Of a stretch of 64,000 bases of DNA, positions 23,517-35,763 are shown one piece after another (position 1 is the stretch's first letter; each line of letters begins with the position of its first letter). The stretch lies in the NCBI RefSeq assembly GCF_003349955.1, contig NZ_QLKQ01000038.1:1-64000 (forward strand). The letters run 5' to 3'. The translations under genes and the position numbers were made by a program. A model generated the notes under the pieces. That model saw only the letters and a program-made list of their open reading frames with translations, did no database searches and was not told the DNA's origin. Source of the DNA: Azospirillum brasilense (lineage in GTDB: Bacteria; Pseudomonadota; Alphaproteobacteria; Azospirillales; Azospirillaceae).

Positions 23517-24668
23517 TTATCCAGAGCGGACCATCTTCGCAATTGCCGCAGCGGCAACGCGACGCACCTCCTCGCGCAGCGGCCCGGGACGCGGCGCATC
23601 GGCGAGGGTGGTGAACCAATGCTCCGGCGGGTTGCGCCCGGCGGCGCGCGACCAGGAGAGCGACCGCAGCACGCCCTCCGCCTCCGGCGTCGGCGGCACC
23701 GCCGGGTCGATGCCGTTCAGCACCGCCCAGATCCCCGCCCAGCAGCGACCGACGGACCAGGGATTGTAGCCACCGCCGCCAACCACCATCAGGCGCGGCG
23801 CAAGCTCCATCAGCGCCCTCACCGCCCGCCACAGCGCGCCGTTCGACAGCTCCAGCCGGCTCAGCGGATCTTCGGCCAGCGCGTCGGCCCCGGTCTGGAT
23901 GACCAGCGCCTGGGGGCGGAACCCCCGCCCCAGCGGCAGGATCGCCGTCTCCAGAAGATGATCCATCTCCGTGTCGTTGAACCCCGGCGGGACCGGCAGA
24001 TTGAAGGCCAGGGCGCCGGGCCGGTCCTCCGCCTTGCCGGTGAAGGGCCAGCGCCCGTCCTCGTGCACTGACAAGGTCAGCACCCGGTCGTCGTCGGCGA
24101 AGGCGTCCTCCACCCCGTCGCCATGGTGGGCGTCGAGATCCACGTACAGCACCCGATCGATTCCGGAGTCGAGCAAAGCCAGGATGCCCAGCACCGGGGC
24201 GTTGAGGTAGCAGAAGCCGCTGGCCCGCCCCGGACGGGCGTGGTGGGTGCCGCTCGCCGGGCTGTAGACGATGCCGGCGCCCCCCCCCGCCAGCAGGCGC
24301 CCGGCCAGGATGGCGGCGCCCGTGCTGATGGCGGGACGGCGATACATCTCGGGAAAGACCGGATTCTCCAACCGGCCGAGGTTGTAGCGCTCCCCGGTTT
24401 CCGCATCCACGCGCTGGTCGGCCTCGGCGCGGTGAAGGGCGGCGATGTAGTCCGGGCTGTGGAAGCGGCGCAGTTCCTCCGGCGTCGCCAGCGGGCTGTC
24501 GCGATAGATCGCGTCGGGCAGCCAGCCCATGGCGCGGCTGAGGTCGATGGCGGTGGACACCCGCGGGATGGCCAGCGGGTGCTTCGCACCGTAGCTGGAG
24601 CCCCGGTAGATCTCGCTGCCCAGGAACAGGGGGCGGGCGGGAAACTCGTTCGGAAAATCGGTCGGCAT
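23517..24668 (-). CDS. Histone deacetylase-family (AcuC/acetylpolyamine amidohydrolase-like) enzyme
   Basis: A 383-aa zinc amidohydrolase of the arginase/deacetylase fold. Visible residues are the tandem histidines in SGTHHARPGRASGFCYLN, the metal ligands in LDAHHGDG and QTGADALAEDPLS, and the glycine loop VGGGGYNP. Bacterial members deacetylate acetyl-CoA synthetase (AcuC) or acetylpolyamines. Which applies here is not clear. ATG 24668 was preferred to the longer reading. The gene is divergent from the DUF1194 gene. Confidence 0.88.
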   Translation of the reverse strand: MPTDFPNEFPARPLFLGSEIYRGSSYGAKHPLAIPRVSTAIDLSRAMGWLPDAIYRDSPLATPEELRRFHSPDYIAALHRAEADQRVDAETGERYNLGRLENPVFPEMYRRPAISTGAAILAGRLLAGGGAGIVYSPASGTHHARPGRASGFCYLNAPVLGILALLDSGIDRVLYVDLDAHHGDGVEDAFADDDRVLTLSVHEDGRWPFTGKAEDRPGALAFNLPVPPGFNDTEMDHLLETAILPLGRGFRPQALVIQTGADALAEDPLSRLELSNGALWRAVRALMELAPRLMVVGGGGYNPWSVGRCWAGIWAVLNGIDPAVPPTPEAEGVLRSLSWSRAAGRNPPEHWFTTLADAPRPGPLREEVRRVAAAAIAKMVRSG

Positions 24669-24795
24669 GGGGTGGAGAGGTGGCGCGGCGGCGCCCATCC
24701 GTCAACGCCCCGTTCACGAAGCCCCTTGTCGCGGCGGCGTGACGAACTCTTTTCTTGAGGGGTACGGGCGAAAACATCCGCGGGGGAGACACGGC

Positions 24796-25554
24796 ATGGA
24801 CGGTGCGTGGCGTCTGGCGGGGGTGGCCGTCGCGATTCTCGTGGCCGGCGGAGCGGGAGCGCCGGCTCGGGCCGACACGCCGGTCGATCTGGAACTGGTG
24901 CTGGCGGTGGACGTGTCGGGCAGCGTCGACGCGGAGGAAGGCCGTCTCCAGCGCGAGGGCTACGTCGCCGCCCTCACCGACCCGAAGATCCAGGCGGCGA
25001 TCCGCGGCGGTCCCTATGGCCGCATCGCCGTCACCTACGTCGAATGGGCCGGCGACAGCTTCCAGCGCATCACCGTGCCCTGGACCTTGCTGAACGACCA
25101 GGGCAGCGCCGAGGCCTTCGCCTCTTCCATCGCCGAATCGCCTACCCTCAGCGCGCAGTGGACGTCGATCAGCGCGGCCATCGACTTCAGCGCCCGCCTG
25201 TTCAACGACAACGGATTCGAAGGGACGCGGCGGGTCATCGACGTGTCGGGCGACGGGGTCAACAACCGCGGCCGTCCCGTGCAATGGGCGCGCGACGAGG
25301 CGGTGGCCGCCGGGATCACCATCAACGGCCTGCCGATCCTGAACGATCGGCCCAATCCCTGGGGCGGGGCGGCGCCGACGAACCTCGACGGTTATTACGA
25401 GGAGCATGTGATTGGCGGACCCGGCGCCTTCCTGGTCCCCGCCGTCAGCTTCGAGGCCTTCGCCGACGCCATCCTGAGCAAGCTGCTTCTGGAAATCTCC
25501 GGCCTCACCCCCGACCAAGGCGCGGACGGGCGCACCGGCCTCGCCAGCCGTTAG
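24796..25554 (+). CDS. Exported DUF1194 (von Willebrand A-like) protein
   Basis: A 252-aa protein with a signal peptide (ending PARADTP) and a VWA-like domain. The metal-ion-dependent adhesion motif DVSGS is at residues 39-43, and a second conserved run, RVIDVSGDGVNNRG, fits DUF1194. Such proteins are periplasmic and of unknown role, presumably binding a protein partner through the metal site. The start at 24796 is preceded by GGGGGAGA. Confidence 0.85.
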   Translation: MDGAWRLAGVAVAILVAGGAGAPARADTPVDLELVLAVDVSGSVDAEEGRLQREGYVAALTDPKIQAAIRGGPYGRIAVTYVEWAGDSFQRITVPWTLLNDQGSAEAFASSIAESPTLSAQWTSISAAIDFSARLFNDNGFEGTRRVIDVSGDGVNNRGRPVQWARDEAVAAGITINGLPILNDRPNPWGGAAPTNLDGYYEEHVIGGPGAFLVPAVSFEAFADAILSKLLLEISGLTPDQGADGRTGLASR

Positions 25555-25634
25555 CCGGATCGTTGCCAGATTGGTTCAACAAACATTACCTATGGAGTGC
25601 CGGTCATCCGGTTCGAAACCTGCGAGCGAGACCC

Positions 25635-26459
25635 ATGCCGATCAAGACGATCCTGCTGCACATGTCGAACGACGACCGCCACGCCCAGCGGCTTGAGGTC
25701 GCGGTCGGTCTTGCCAAGCGCTTCTCCGCCTTTGTCGAGGTGCTGTTCGTGGCGACGCCGGTGTCGATGCCCCCAGCGGTGACCGGACGCGCCGCCTCCT
25801 ACGCCTACATCGCCGAGGCCACGGCCATCGCCCACGAGAAGGCCGGACAGATCGAACAGGAGGTCCGGTCGGCGCTGAAGGACTGCTCCTATTCCTGGAC
25901 GGTTGACGAAGGGGACCATGTGGAGCTGCTGGCCGCCCGCGCCGCCTATGCCGACCTCGCCATCGTGAGCCAGAGCCACGGCGACGATCTCAGTGATCGG
26001 GTGATGCTCCAGGTGCCGGACCGCCTTCCGCTGACCAGTTCCTGCCCGACCCTGGTGCTTCCCCACAACTTCCCGCCCCGGACCGAGATTGGCCGTCACG
26101 TGGTGGTGGCCTGGAAGAACACGCGGGAAGCCGGGCGCGCCGTGCGCAACGCCATGCCCTTCCTCGCGGCCGCGGGGCGGGTCACGGTGGTTACCATCGA
26201 CCCGCCGGGCAATGCGTTGGATGGCGGCCGTGACCTGATGATCTGGCTGGAGCGCCATGGCGTTCGCAGCCAGCATCAGGCCAGCATCTTCCAGGGCGGC
26301 GATGTCGGGGAGATCATTCTGGACAGCCACCGCAGCCTGGGCGGCGATCTGCTGGTGATGGGTGCCTACGGCCATTCCCGTCTGCGCGAGATGGTGCTGG
26401 GCGGGGCGACGCGCACGGTGTTGTCGAACCTCACCACCCCGGTCCTGATGGCCCATTGA
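25635..26459 (+). CDS. Universal stress protein with two tandem Usp domains
   Basis: A 274-aa protein with two UspA-like domains (about 1-140 and 150-274). The second carries the ATP-binding loop GAYGHSRLREMVLGGATR. The first has a degenerate loop (SQSHGDDLSDRV), so only one half probably binds nucleotide. Tandem Usps act in stress and low-energy survival. A hairpin (26466-26499, 9-bp stem) follows the stop but lacks a T-run. It is convergent with the antiporter gene. Confidence 0.88.
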   Translation: MPIKTILLHMSNDDRHAQRLEVAVGLAKRFSAFVEVLFVATPVSMPPAVTGRAASYAYIAEATAIAHEKAGQIEQEVRSALKDCSYSWTVDEGDHVELLAARAAYADLAIVSQSHGDDLSDRVMLQVPDRLPLTSSCPTLVLPHNFPPRTEIGRHVVVAWKNTREAGRAVRNAMPFLAAAGRVTVVTIDPPGNALDGGRDLMIWLERHGVRSQHQASIFQGGDVGEIILDSHRSLGGDLLVMGAYGHSRLREMVLGGATRTVLSNLTTPVLMAH

Positions 26460-26513
26460 GGTTTGGCAGGCGGGAGGTGCTTCGGCACGGCCCGCCTGCT
26501 TATGGAGGGGGAC

Positions 26514-27995
26514 CTAGAGGAAGAACACCCAGGTCACCAGGACGAATAGCGGCACCAGGATGCCGAAGGACCACAGCATGTAGCCGAAGAAGCTCGGCAT
26601 CGCCACGCCGCGCTCCTCCGCGATGGCCTTGACCATGAAGTTTGGTGCGTTGCCGATGTAGGTGTTGGCGCCCATGAACACCGCGCCCGCCGAAATGGCC
26701 GCCAGGGTCACGGCGAGGTCGGTCATCAGCACCTGCGCGTCGCCGCCGGCGGTGTTGAAGAAGATCAGGTAGGTCGGCGCGTTGTCGAGGAAGCTGGACA
26801 GCAGGCCAGCCGCCCAGAAATAGGCCGCCGGAACCGGCTGGCCGTCCTGGTTCACCGCCGCAATGATGGCGCCCAGCGCCCCGTCCGTGCCCGCCCGCAG
26901 GATGGCGATGGCCGGGATGATGGTCAGGAAGATCGCGGCGAAAAGCTTCGCCACCTCCAGAATCGGGCCCCAGGTGAAGGCGTTCAGGCGCCGGCTGCGC
27001 GCGCTGGTCAGCTTCAGCGACAGGCCGGTGATGCCGAGAAGCAGCAGGTTGCTGACGATCGTCTCCAGCGGAACATGGATGTGGTAGATCTCCACCCCCA
27101 CCCCTGGATGCCAGACGCCGCTGAGCAGCACCGCGCCGACCACGGCGACGAGCAGGAGCAGGTTTACCGCCCCTTCGAGCCGCACCGGCTCGCGCTCATG
27201 CACGCCCTCGATCAGCGGGTGTTTTCCGGGGTCCTTGGTGTGCAGGTAGAGGTCGACCAGGAAGTAGATCGCCAACAGGCAGCCAGCCACCAGCATCATC
27301 GGCCAGAACAGGTGCACAGTCGGCCAGAAGAAGCCGACCCCCTTCAGGAAGCCCAGGAACAGCGGCGGATCGCCCAGCGGAGTCAGGGAACCGCCGACGT
27401 TCGACACCAGGAAGATGAAGAAGACGATGGTGTGCACCTTGTGCCGCCGGTGCTCGTTGGCGCGGATCAGCGGGCGGATTAGCAGCATCGAGGCGCCGGT
27501 CGTCCCCATCAGGCTCGCCAGCAGCGTGCCCAGCCCGAGCCCCAGCGTGTTCGCCAGTGGCGTGCCCACCAGCGTTCCACAGATCCGCACGCCTCCGGCC
27601 ACCGTGAACAGGGCGGTCAGCAGAACGATGAAGGGGATGTATTCGAGCAGCAGGGTGTGCAGCAGCTCGTAGGTGGCGAGGCTGGCCCCGAAGGTCAGCG
27701 CGAAGGGCAACAGGAAGGCGGCGGCCCAGCCGGCGGCGACCTTGCCGAAATGATGGTGCCAGAAGGATGGCGCCAGCAGCGGCATGAGCGCGATGGACAG
27801 CAGAATCCCGGCGAAGGGAATCACCCAGAAGACATTCAGGTCGCGCCCGTCGAGATGCGGAGCCCCAGCCGCTTCCGCCGCCAGGGCCACCCCTGGCAGT
27901 CCAGCGGCAACGAGGCCTGCCAGAGCGGCCAGGGGCACGGACAGTGATCGGGTGAGGCGGTGTCGGGTGGGTTGGGCGTCGGTCATAACACGCAT
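26514..27995 (-). CDS. Sodium:proton antiporter / citrate-transporter-like permease (ArsB/NhaD superfamily)
   Basis: A 493-aa protein with about 12 hydrophobic helices after a signal-like first segment (about residues 18-40). Visible family motifs are VGGSLTPLGDPPLFLGFLKG (re-entrant loop) and SSFLDNAPTYLIFFN in the second half, typical of the ion-transporter superfamily branch annotated as sodium:proton antiporter. Substrate assignment is by resemblance only. ATG 27986 (MTDAQP) is an equally possible start. Confidence 0.8.
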   Translation of the reverse strand: MRVMTDAQPTRHRLTRSLSVPLAALAGLVAAGLPGVALAAEAAGAPHLDGRDLNVFWVIPFAGILLSIALMPLLAPSFWHHHFGKVAAGWAAAFLLPFALTFGASLATYELLHTLLLEYIPFIVLLTALFTVAGGVRICGTLVGTPLANTLGLGLGTLLASLMGTTGASMLLIRPLIRANEHRRHKVHTIVFFIFLVSNVGGSLTPLGDPPLFLGFLKGVGFFWPTVHLFWPMMLVAGCLLAIYFLVDLYLHTKDPGKHPLIEGVHEREPVRLEGAVNLLLLVAVVGAVLLSGVWHPGVGVEIYHIHVPLETIVSNLLLLGITGLSLKLTSARSRRLNAFTWGPILEVAKLFAAIFLTIIPAIAILRAGTDGALGAIIAAVNQDGQPVPAAYFWAAGLLSSFLDNAPTYLIFFNTAGGDAQVLMTDLAVTLAAISAGAVFMGANTYIGNAPNFMVKAIAEERGVAMPSFFGYMLWSFGILVPLFVLVTWVFFL

Positions 27996-28100
27996 TCATC
28001 TGTAATATCAGTTGCCGAAGTATGCGTCTCCGAAAGGGCTAAGCCAAGCCGGATCGCCCCCACGGAATCACCCTACCCGCCGTGCGTGAAAAACGTGTCT

Positions 28101-28477
28101 TCAGCCGCAGGGCTTCAGTTCGAGGGGACTTGGGACCGGCCCGCCGATCCAGCCGTGAAGCGGGCGGCATGTTCCGCCCGCGCACAGTGTGTGGTCCGGT
28201 GTGAAGGAGGAAGCGGCCAGGACCACCCGTTCCAGCGGCGGCACCGCCGGCACCCATATCCACCAGCCATCGGCGAGGCGGGCACCCTGCGGCGGCTCCA
28301 TCCCGGCGCCGCTGCCCTTTACCCGGGCTTCGGTCAGGACAAGGCGCCCATCCTCGATGCGCCACTCCTCCCGCCATTCGGTCTTCTCGACCGAATGGGT
28401 CCAGGAGAGGGTGAAGGCCGGACCCGGCAGGGCGGCCAGAACCGCCCCACCGAGCGCCGACAGGCACAAGGCCACAC

Positions 28478-28481
<4 letters not shown>
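28101..28481 (-). CDS. DUF1850 protein, TRAP-transporter companion
   Basis: A 126-aa protein with an N-terminal hydrophobic segment and the DUF1850 pattern: LSWTHSVEKTEWREEWRI, a turn GMEPP, and DGWWIWVP. DUF1850 genes typically sit directly beside TAXI-type TRAP permease fusions, exactly as here, with an ATGA overlap to the permease stop. The protein is probably periplasmic; its job in transport is not established. Confidence 0.85.
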
Positions 28482-30574
<2,093 letters not shown>

Positions 30575-30605
30575 CGCACGGGGGGTCCGGGACGACGGGG
30601 CGCGC

Positions 30606-31544
30606 TTACATCAGGCCCTTTTCCTTGTAGAACTTCTCCGCCCCCGGATGCAGCGGCACCGGCGACTGGATGGTGGCCGCGTCCAGCTTGATCTGCTTGG
30701 CGGCGGCATGGGCGGCGGCCATGGCGTCGAGATTCTCGAACATCGCCTTGGTCATCGCATAGACCGCGTCGTCCGACACGCCGGCGTGGGTGACCAGCAG
30801 GTTGCGCACCGCCGCCGTCGGCACCGGCTCGCTCTGGCCGCTGTAGCTGTTGGCCGGGATGGTCTCGGCGATGTAGGCGGAGTCGCCCACCTTCTGCACG
30901 ACATCGGCCGGGATCGACACGATGGTGATGTCCTGCGAGGTCGCCAGATCCTTGATCGCCGCCACGCCGAGGCCCGCGGAGATCAGGGTCGCGTCGAGCT
31001 GCCGGTTCTTGATCAGGTCCACCGATTCGGCGAAGGGCAGATACTCGGTCTTGGCGAAGTCCTTGTAGCCCAGCCCGGCGGCGGCGAAGATCGCGCGGGC
31101 GTTCAGCTCCGTTCCCGACTTCGGCGCACCGACCGAGACGCGCTTGCCCTTCAGGTCGGCCAGCGTCTTCACGCCGGAATCCTTGCTGGCGACGATCTGG
31201 ATGTAGTTGGGATAGATGGCGGCGACGGTGCGCAGCTTGGTCAGCTTGCTCTTGAAGCCGGCCTCCTCGTCGCCCTTCCAGGCGCCGCTCAGCGAGTCGC
31301 CGAGCGAGAAGGCGATCTCGCCGCGCTCCGACTGGAGGAGGTTCAGGTTCTCCACCGACGCCTTGGTCGCCTGGACCGTGACCTTCGCCCCCGGGATGGC
31401 CTTGCCGTAGATGCCCGACAGCGCCACGCCCAGCGGGTAGTAGACGCCGCTGGTGCCGCCGGTCAGGACGGTGACGAACTGCTCGGCCTGGGCCGGCAGC
31501 GCGGTGAGCATGCAAACGCCGACCGCGGCCAGAAAACGCTTCAT
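30606..31544 (-). CDS. TAXI-family TRAP transporter solute-binding protein
   Basis: A 312-aa exported binding protein (signal peptide to about LPAQA). TVLTGGTSGVYYPLGVALSGIY is the TAXI family opening, and the core includes LADLKGKRVSVGAPKSGTELNARAI. ATG 31544 gives the standard signal peptide; the longer reading adds 14 charged residues. It is first in the operon SBP-permease-DUF1850 and is divergent from the molybdoenzyme operon. TAXI proteins bind glutamate-like or other anions; the ligand here cannot be read from sequence. Confidence 0.92.
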   Translation of the reverse strand: MKRFLAAVGVCMLTALPAQAEQFVTVLTGGTSGVYYPLGVALSGIYGKAIPGAKVTVQATKASVENLNLLQSERGEIAFSLGDSLSGAWKGDEEAGFKSKLTKLRTVAAIYPNYIQIVASKDSGVKTLADLKGKRVSVGAPKSGTELNARAIFAAAGLGYKDFAKTEYLPFAESVDLIKNRQLDATLISAGLGVAAIKDLATSQDITIVSIPADVVQKVGDSAYIAETIPANSYSGQSEPVPTAAVRNLLVTHAGVSDDAVYAMTKAMFENLDAMAAAHAAAKQIKLDAATIQSPVPLHPGAEKFYKEKGLM

Positions 31545-31862
31545 TCTGCTTCCCTCCCAAAAGGCTGTCCGTCTCGGATCGTTCATGAGACGCTTTGGTT
31601 TGCGTCGGATTGTTGGCTATCCTAACTTGTGGGCGGTGGGTCCGCCAGTCCGTAGGATCCGAAAGAAACGCGGCGGTTCGGCACAAGCATTCTCCCTTCG
31701 GAGGAGGCCGAACGGCGTCTTGACCGGATGGGACGGCGCCCCCCTATCCTTGTTCCGGTTGGTCCTGCACCACACTTTATCCCGCAGATTTGGAAGAGCC
31801 GTCGAAGGAAGCGTCGCGAAGGTCGGGGCAACAGAACGTCACCAACAATGGGAGGACAGCGG
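31545..31862. other. Divergent intergenic region between the TAXI-TRAP and CODH-like operons
   Basis: The 318 bp hold no gene. A candidate plus-strand promoter is TTGACC (31720-31725) and CTATCC (31744-31749) with an 18-bp spacer, upstream of coxS. I found no clear operator dyad shared by the two operons. Confidence 0.4.
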
Positions 31863-32360
<498 letters not shown>

Positions 32361-32395
32361 CAACGGGCAAAGGCTCTCATGGGAGGAACACGAAG

Positions 32396-34786
32396 ATGGC
32401 GAACCCCACCGGCATCGGCGCTTCCGTGCGCCGGCGCGAGGACGCGCGCTTCCTGACCGGGCGCGGCACCTACACCGACGACATCAACCGGCCCGGCCAG
32501 ACCCACGCGGTCTTCGTCCGGTCCCCCTACGCCCACGCCCGCATCACCGGGATCGACGCGGCCGAGGCCATGCAGGCCCCCGGCGTGATCGCCGTGCTGA
32601 CCGGCGCCGATATGGAGGCCGACAAGGTCGGCAGCCTGCCCTGTGGCTGGCAGATCCACTCCAAGGACGGCTCCCCGATGAAGGAGCCGCCGCACTTCCC
32701 GATCGCCCGCGACCGGGCGCGCTACGTCGGCGACGCCGTCGCGGTGGTGATCGCCGAAACGCGCGAGCAGGCCAAGGACGCCGCCGAACTGGTGATGGTC
32801 GATTACGAGGAGCTGCCAGCGGCGGTGACCTCGCTGAAGGCGCTGGAGGGCGGCGCCCCCCTGGTCCATGACGACGTGGGCGGCAACCTGTGCTTCGACT
32901 GGCATCTCGGCGACGCGGCGGCGGTGGACGCGGCCTTCGCGCAGGCGGCGCATGTCGCCAAGCTCGATCTGGTCAACCAGCGCCTCGTCCCCAACGCCAT
33001 GGAGCCACGGGCGGCGCTCGGCGAGTACGACCGGGCGACCGGCGAGCACACGCTGACCACCACCAGCCAGAATCCGCACGTCATCCGCCTGCTGATGGGC
33101 GCCTTCGTGCTGGGCATCCCGGAGCACAAGCTGCGCGTCGTCGCCCCCGACGTCGGCGGGGGCTTCGGCTCCAAGATCTTCCATTACGGAGAGGAGGCCG
33201 TCGTCACCTGGGCGGCGAAGAAGGTCGGGCGCCCGGTGAAATGGACCGCCGAGCGTTCCGAGAGCTTCCTGACCGACGCCCACGGCCGCGACCATGTCAG
33301 TCACGCCGAGCTGGCGATGGACAAGGACGGCAATTTCCTGGCGCTGCGCGTCGCGACCATCGCCAACATGGGCGCCTATCTGTCGACTTTCGCGCCGTCG
33401 ATCCCGACCTACCTCTACGCCACGCTGCTGGCCGGCCAGTACAAGACCCCGGCGATCTACGCCGAGGTGAAGGCGGTCTTCACCAACACGGTGCCGGTGG
33501 ACGCCTACCGGGGCGCCGGGCGTCCGGAGGCCTGCTACCTGATCGAGCGGCTGGTCGAGGTCGCCGCCGCCGAGACGGGAATCGACAAGGCGGAGCTGCG
33601 CCGCCGCAACTTCGTGCCGGCCAGCGCCATGCCCTACCAGACCCCGGTGGCGCTCCAGTACGACACCGGCGACTTCGCCAAGAATCTCGACATCGCCCTG
33701 CCGCTGGTCGATTACGACGGCTTCGCGGCGCGCAAGGCAGAATCCGCCCGGCGCGGCAAGCTGCGCGGCATTGGTTTCGCCACCTACATCGAAGCCTGCG
33801 GCATCGCGCCGAGCAACGTCGCGGGCGCGCTGGGCGCGCGGGCCGGATTGTACGAATCGGCGGAGGTGCGCTTCCACCCCACCGGTTCGGTGACGGTCTT
33901 CACCGGCTCCCACAGCCATGGGCAGGGGCACGAGACGACCTTCGCGCAGCTCGTCTCCGAGCGCTTCGGCGTGCCCATCGAGAATGTGGAGATCGTCCAC
34001 GGCGACACCAGCAAGATCCCCTTCGGCATGGGCACCTACGGCTCCCGCTCGCTGGCGGTCGGCGGGTCGGCCATCGTCAAGGCGATGGACAAGGTGGAGC
34101 GCAAGGCCAAGAAGATCGCCGCCCACATGCTGGAAGCCGCCGAGGCCGACATCGAGGTGAAGGACGGGCGCTTCGTCGTGGCCGGCACCGACAAGGCGCT
34201 GACCATCGGCGACATCGCCCTGCAGGCCTACGTCCCGCACAACTTCCCGCTCGACGAGCTGGAACCGGGGCTGGACGAGCAGGCCTTCTACGACCCGAAG
34301 AACTTCACCTACCCCAACGGCTGCCACGTCTGCGAGGTGGAGATCGACCCCGACACCGGTGTGGTCCAGGTGGTCAGCTTCGCCGCCGTGGACGATTTCG
34401 GGCGCGTCATCAACCCGCTGATCGTCGAGGGGCAGGTCCATGGCGGGCTGGTCCAGGGCATCGGGCAGGCGCTCTACGAGAACTGCGTCTACGACGAGGA
34501 GTCGGGGCAGCTCATCACCGGCTCCTACATGGATTACTGCATGCCGCGGGCGGACGACGTGCCGTCCTTCACGGTGCGCTACCATGAGGACCAGCCCTGC
34601 ACGCACAACCCGCTGGGCGTGAAGGGATGCGGCGAGGCCGGGACCATCGGCGCCTCGGCCGCCGTGATGAACGCGGTGGTGCACGCCCTGTCCGAGTACG
34701 GCGTCACGCATCTCGACATGCCGGCGACCCCGGAACGGGTCTGGCAGGCGATCCGGCGCCACACCCCCGCCCAGGCGGCCGAGTAA
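32396..34786 (+). CDS. coxL: Form II CO dehydrogenase-like molybdopterin-binding large subunit
   Basis: A 796-aa xanthine oxidase-family large subunit. The active-site loop reads AYRGAGR (residues 370-376), the form II motif; true form I CO dehydrogenases have AYxCSFR with the Cu-binding Cys. The catalytic glutamate is in GCGEAGTIG (Glu747). [10 protein letters not shown] (251-260) and [14 protein letters not shown] are molybdopterin contacts. Gene order S-L-M is also the form II arrangement. Form II enzymes mostly oxidise unknown aromatic or heterocyclic substrates or aldehydes, so CO as substrate is doubtful. Confidence 0.9.
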   Translation: MANPTGIGASVRRREDARFLTGRGTYTDDINRPGQTHAVFVRSPYAHARITGIDAAEAMQAPGVIAVLTGADMEADKVGSLPCGWQIHSKDGSPMKEPPHFPIARDRARYVGDAVAVVIAETREQAKDAAELVMVDYEELPAAVTSLKALEGGAPLVHDDVGGNLCFDWHLGDAAAVDAAFAQAAHVAKLDLVNQRLVPNAMEPRAALGEYDRATGEHTLTTTSQNPHVIRLLMGAFVLGIPEHKLRVVAPDVGGGFGSKIFHYGEEAVVTWAAKKVGRPVKWTAERSESFLTDAHGRDHVSHAELAMDKDGNFLALRVATIANMGAYLSTFAPSIPTYLYATLLAGQYKTPAIYAEVKAVFTNTVPVDAYRGAGRPEACYLIERLVEVAAAETGIDKAELRRRNFVPASAMPYQTPVALQYDTGDFAKNLDIALPLVDYDGFAARKAESARRGKLRGIGFATYIEACGIAPSNVAGALGARAGLYESAEVRFHPTGSVTVFTGSHSHGQGHETTFAQLVSERFGVPIENVEIVHGDTSKIPFGMGTYGSRSLAVGGSAIVKAMDKVERKAKKIAAHMLEAAEADIEVKDGRFVVAGTDKALTIGDIALQAYVPHNFPLDELEPGLDEQAFYDPKNFTYPNGCHVCEVEIDPDTGVVQVVSFAAVDDFGRVINPLIVEGQVHGGLVQGIGQALYENCVYDEESGQLITGSYMDYCMPRADDVPSFTVRYHEDQPCTHNPLGVKGCGEAGTIGASAAVMNAVVHALSEYGVTHLDMPATPERVWQAIRRHTPAQAAE

Positions 34787-34801
34787 GAGGGAGGAGACAT
34801 C

Positions 34802-35596
34802 ATGTACGCCTTCACCTATCACCGCCCCAAGAGCGTCGCCGACGCCGTCGCCCTGCTCGGCCAGTTCGAAGACCCGAAGCTGCTGGGCGGCGGGCAGACG
34901 CTCCTGCCGACGCTCAAGCAGCGTCTCGCCCGGCCGAGCGACCTGATCGACCTCGGCCAGATCCCGGAGCTTCAGGGCATCCGGGAGGAGGCCGGCGGCC
35001 TGACCGTCGGCGCCTTCACCCGCCACGCCCAGGTCGCCCATTCCGAGACGGTGCAACGCGTCATCCCGGCGCTGGCCAGCCTTGCCGAGGGCATCGGCGA
35101 CCGGCAGGTGCGCAACATGGGCACGCTCGGCGGGTCGATCTGCAACGCCGACCCCTCCGCCGACTACCCGGCCGCGGTCGTCGCGCTGAAGGCCACGGTG
35201 CGCACCGACCGGCGGGAGATATCCTGCGACGACTTCTTCACCGGCATGTTCGAGACGGCGCTGGAGCCCGGCGAGATCGTCACCGCCGTGCATTTCCAGA
35301 AGCCCGACAAGGCCGCCTACGCCAAGTTCCGCAACCCGGCCAGCCGTTACGCCATCGTCGGCGTTTTCGTGGCCGTGTTCGGCAGCGAGGTCCGCGTGGC
35401 GGTGACCGGCGCCGGCCCGTCGGTCTTCCGGGCGGACGACATGGAGGCGGCGCTGGCCCAGGACTTCCGCGCGGATGCCCTGAACGGCGCGTCGGTGCCG
35501 GCGGCCGGGCTGAACGCCGACATCCACGCCAGCGCCGACTACCGCGCCCATCTGGTGCGGGTGATGGCGCGGCGCGCGGTGGAAGCGTGTGGTTAA
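34802..35596 (+). CDS. coxM: CO dehydrogenase-type FAD-binding medium subunit
   Basis: A 264-aa FAD-binding protein. Both flavin signatures are visible: [15 protein letters not shown] (about residues 29-43) and the [18 protein letters not shown] region (about 109-126). It accepts electrons from CoxS. It begins 15 bp after coxL with GGGAGGA ahead of the start. Its stop is followed by a repeat-rich 165-bp gap. Confidence 0.92.
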   Translation: MYAFTYHRPKSVADAVALLGQFEDPKLLGGGQTLLPTLKQRLARPSDLIDLGQIPELQGIREEAGGLTVGAFTRHAQVAHSETVQRVIPALASLAEGIGDRQVRNMGTLGGSICNADPSADYPAAVVALKATVRTDRREISCDDFFTGMFETALEPGEIVTAVHFQKPDKAAYAKFRNPASRYAIVGVFVAVFGSEVRVAVTGAGPSVFRADDMEAALAQDFRADALNGASVPAAGLNADIHASADYRAHLVRVMARRAVEACG

Positions 35597-35616
35597 AGCC
35601 CTTAACCTCTAAAGTC

Positions 35617-35735
35617 CCCTCTCCCCTCCGGGGAGAGGGTTAGGGTGAGGGGGTTGCGCTTTTGCCGGACTTCTCATAAGCGCAACCCCCTCCGCCCGCT
35701 TCGCGGGCACCCTCTCCCCAGAGGGGAGAGGGTTA
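35617..35735. repeat. Palindromic intergenic repeat (REP/BIME-like)
   Basis: Two copies of a CCCTCTCCCC/GGGGAGAGGG palindrome flank a long inverted repeat, with GAGGGGGTTGCGCTT at 35647-35661 and its exact complement at 35678-35692. The flank TTAGGGTGAGGGGG is a common extragenic palindrome in proteobacteria. It separates coxM from moxR, and as RNA it would fold into a large hairpin that may attenuate or stabilise the operon transcript. Confidence 0.8.
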
Positions 35736-35763
35736 CATTCCTCCGTAAGGCATTCCGCCCACC

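Noticed and set aside
22249-25518. A 1089-codon open frame on the minus strand running from the coiled-coil gene across the deacetylase and DUF1194 regions
   Set aside because: It is a real gene only at its 3' end (22249-22803). The rest is a GC-rich shadow frame with low-complexity Arg/Gly/Ala sequence, and three better-supported genes occupy the same DNA.
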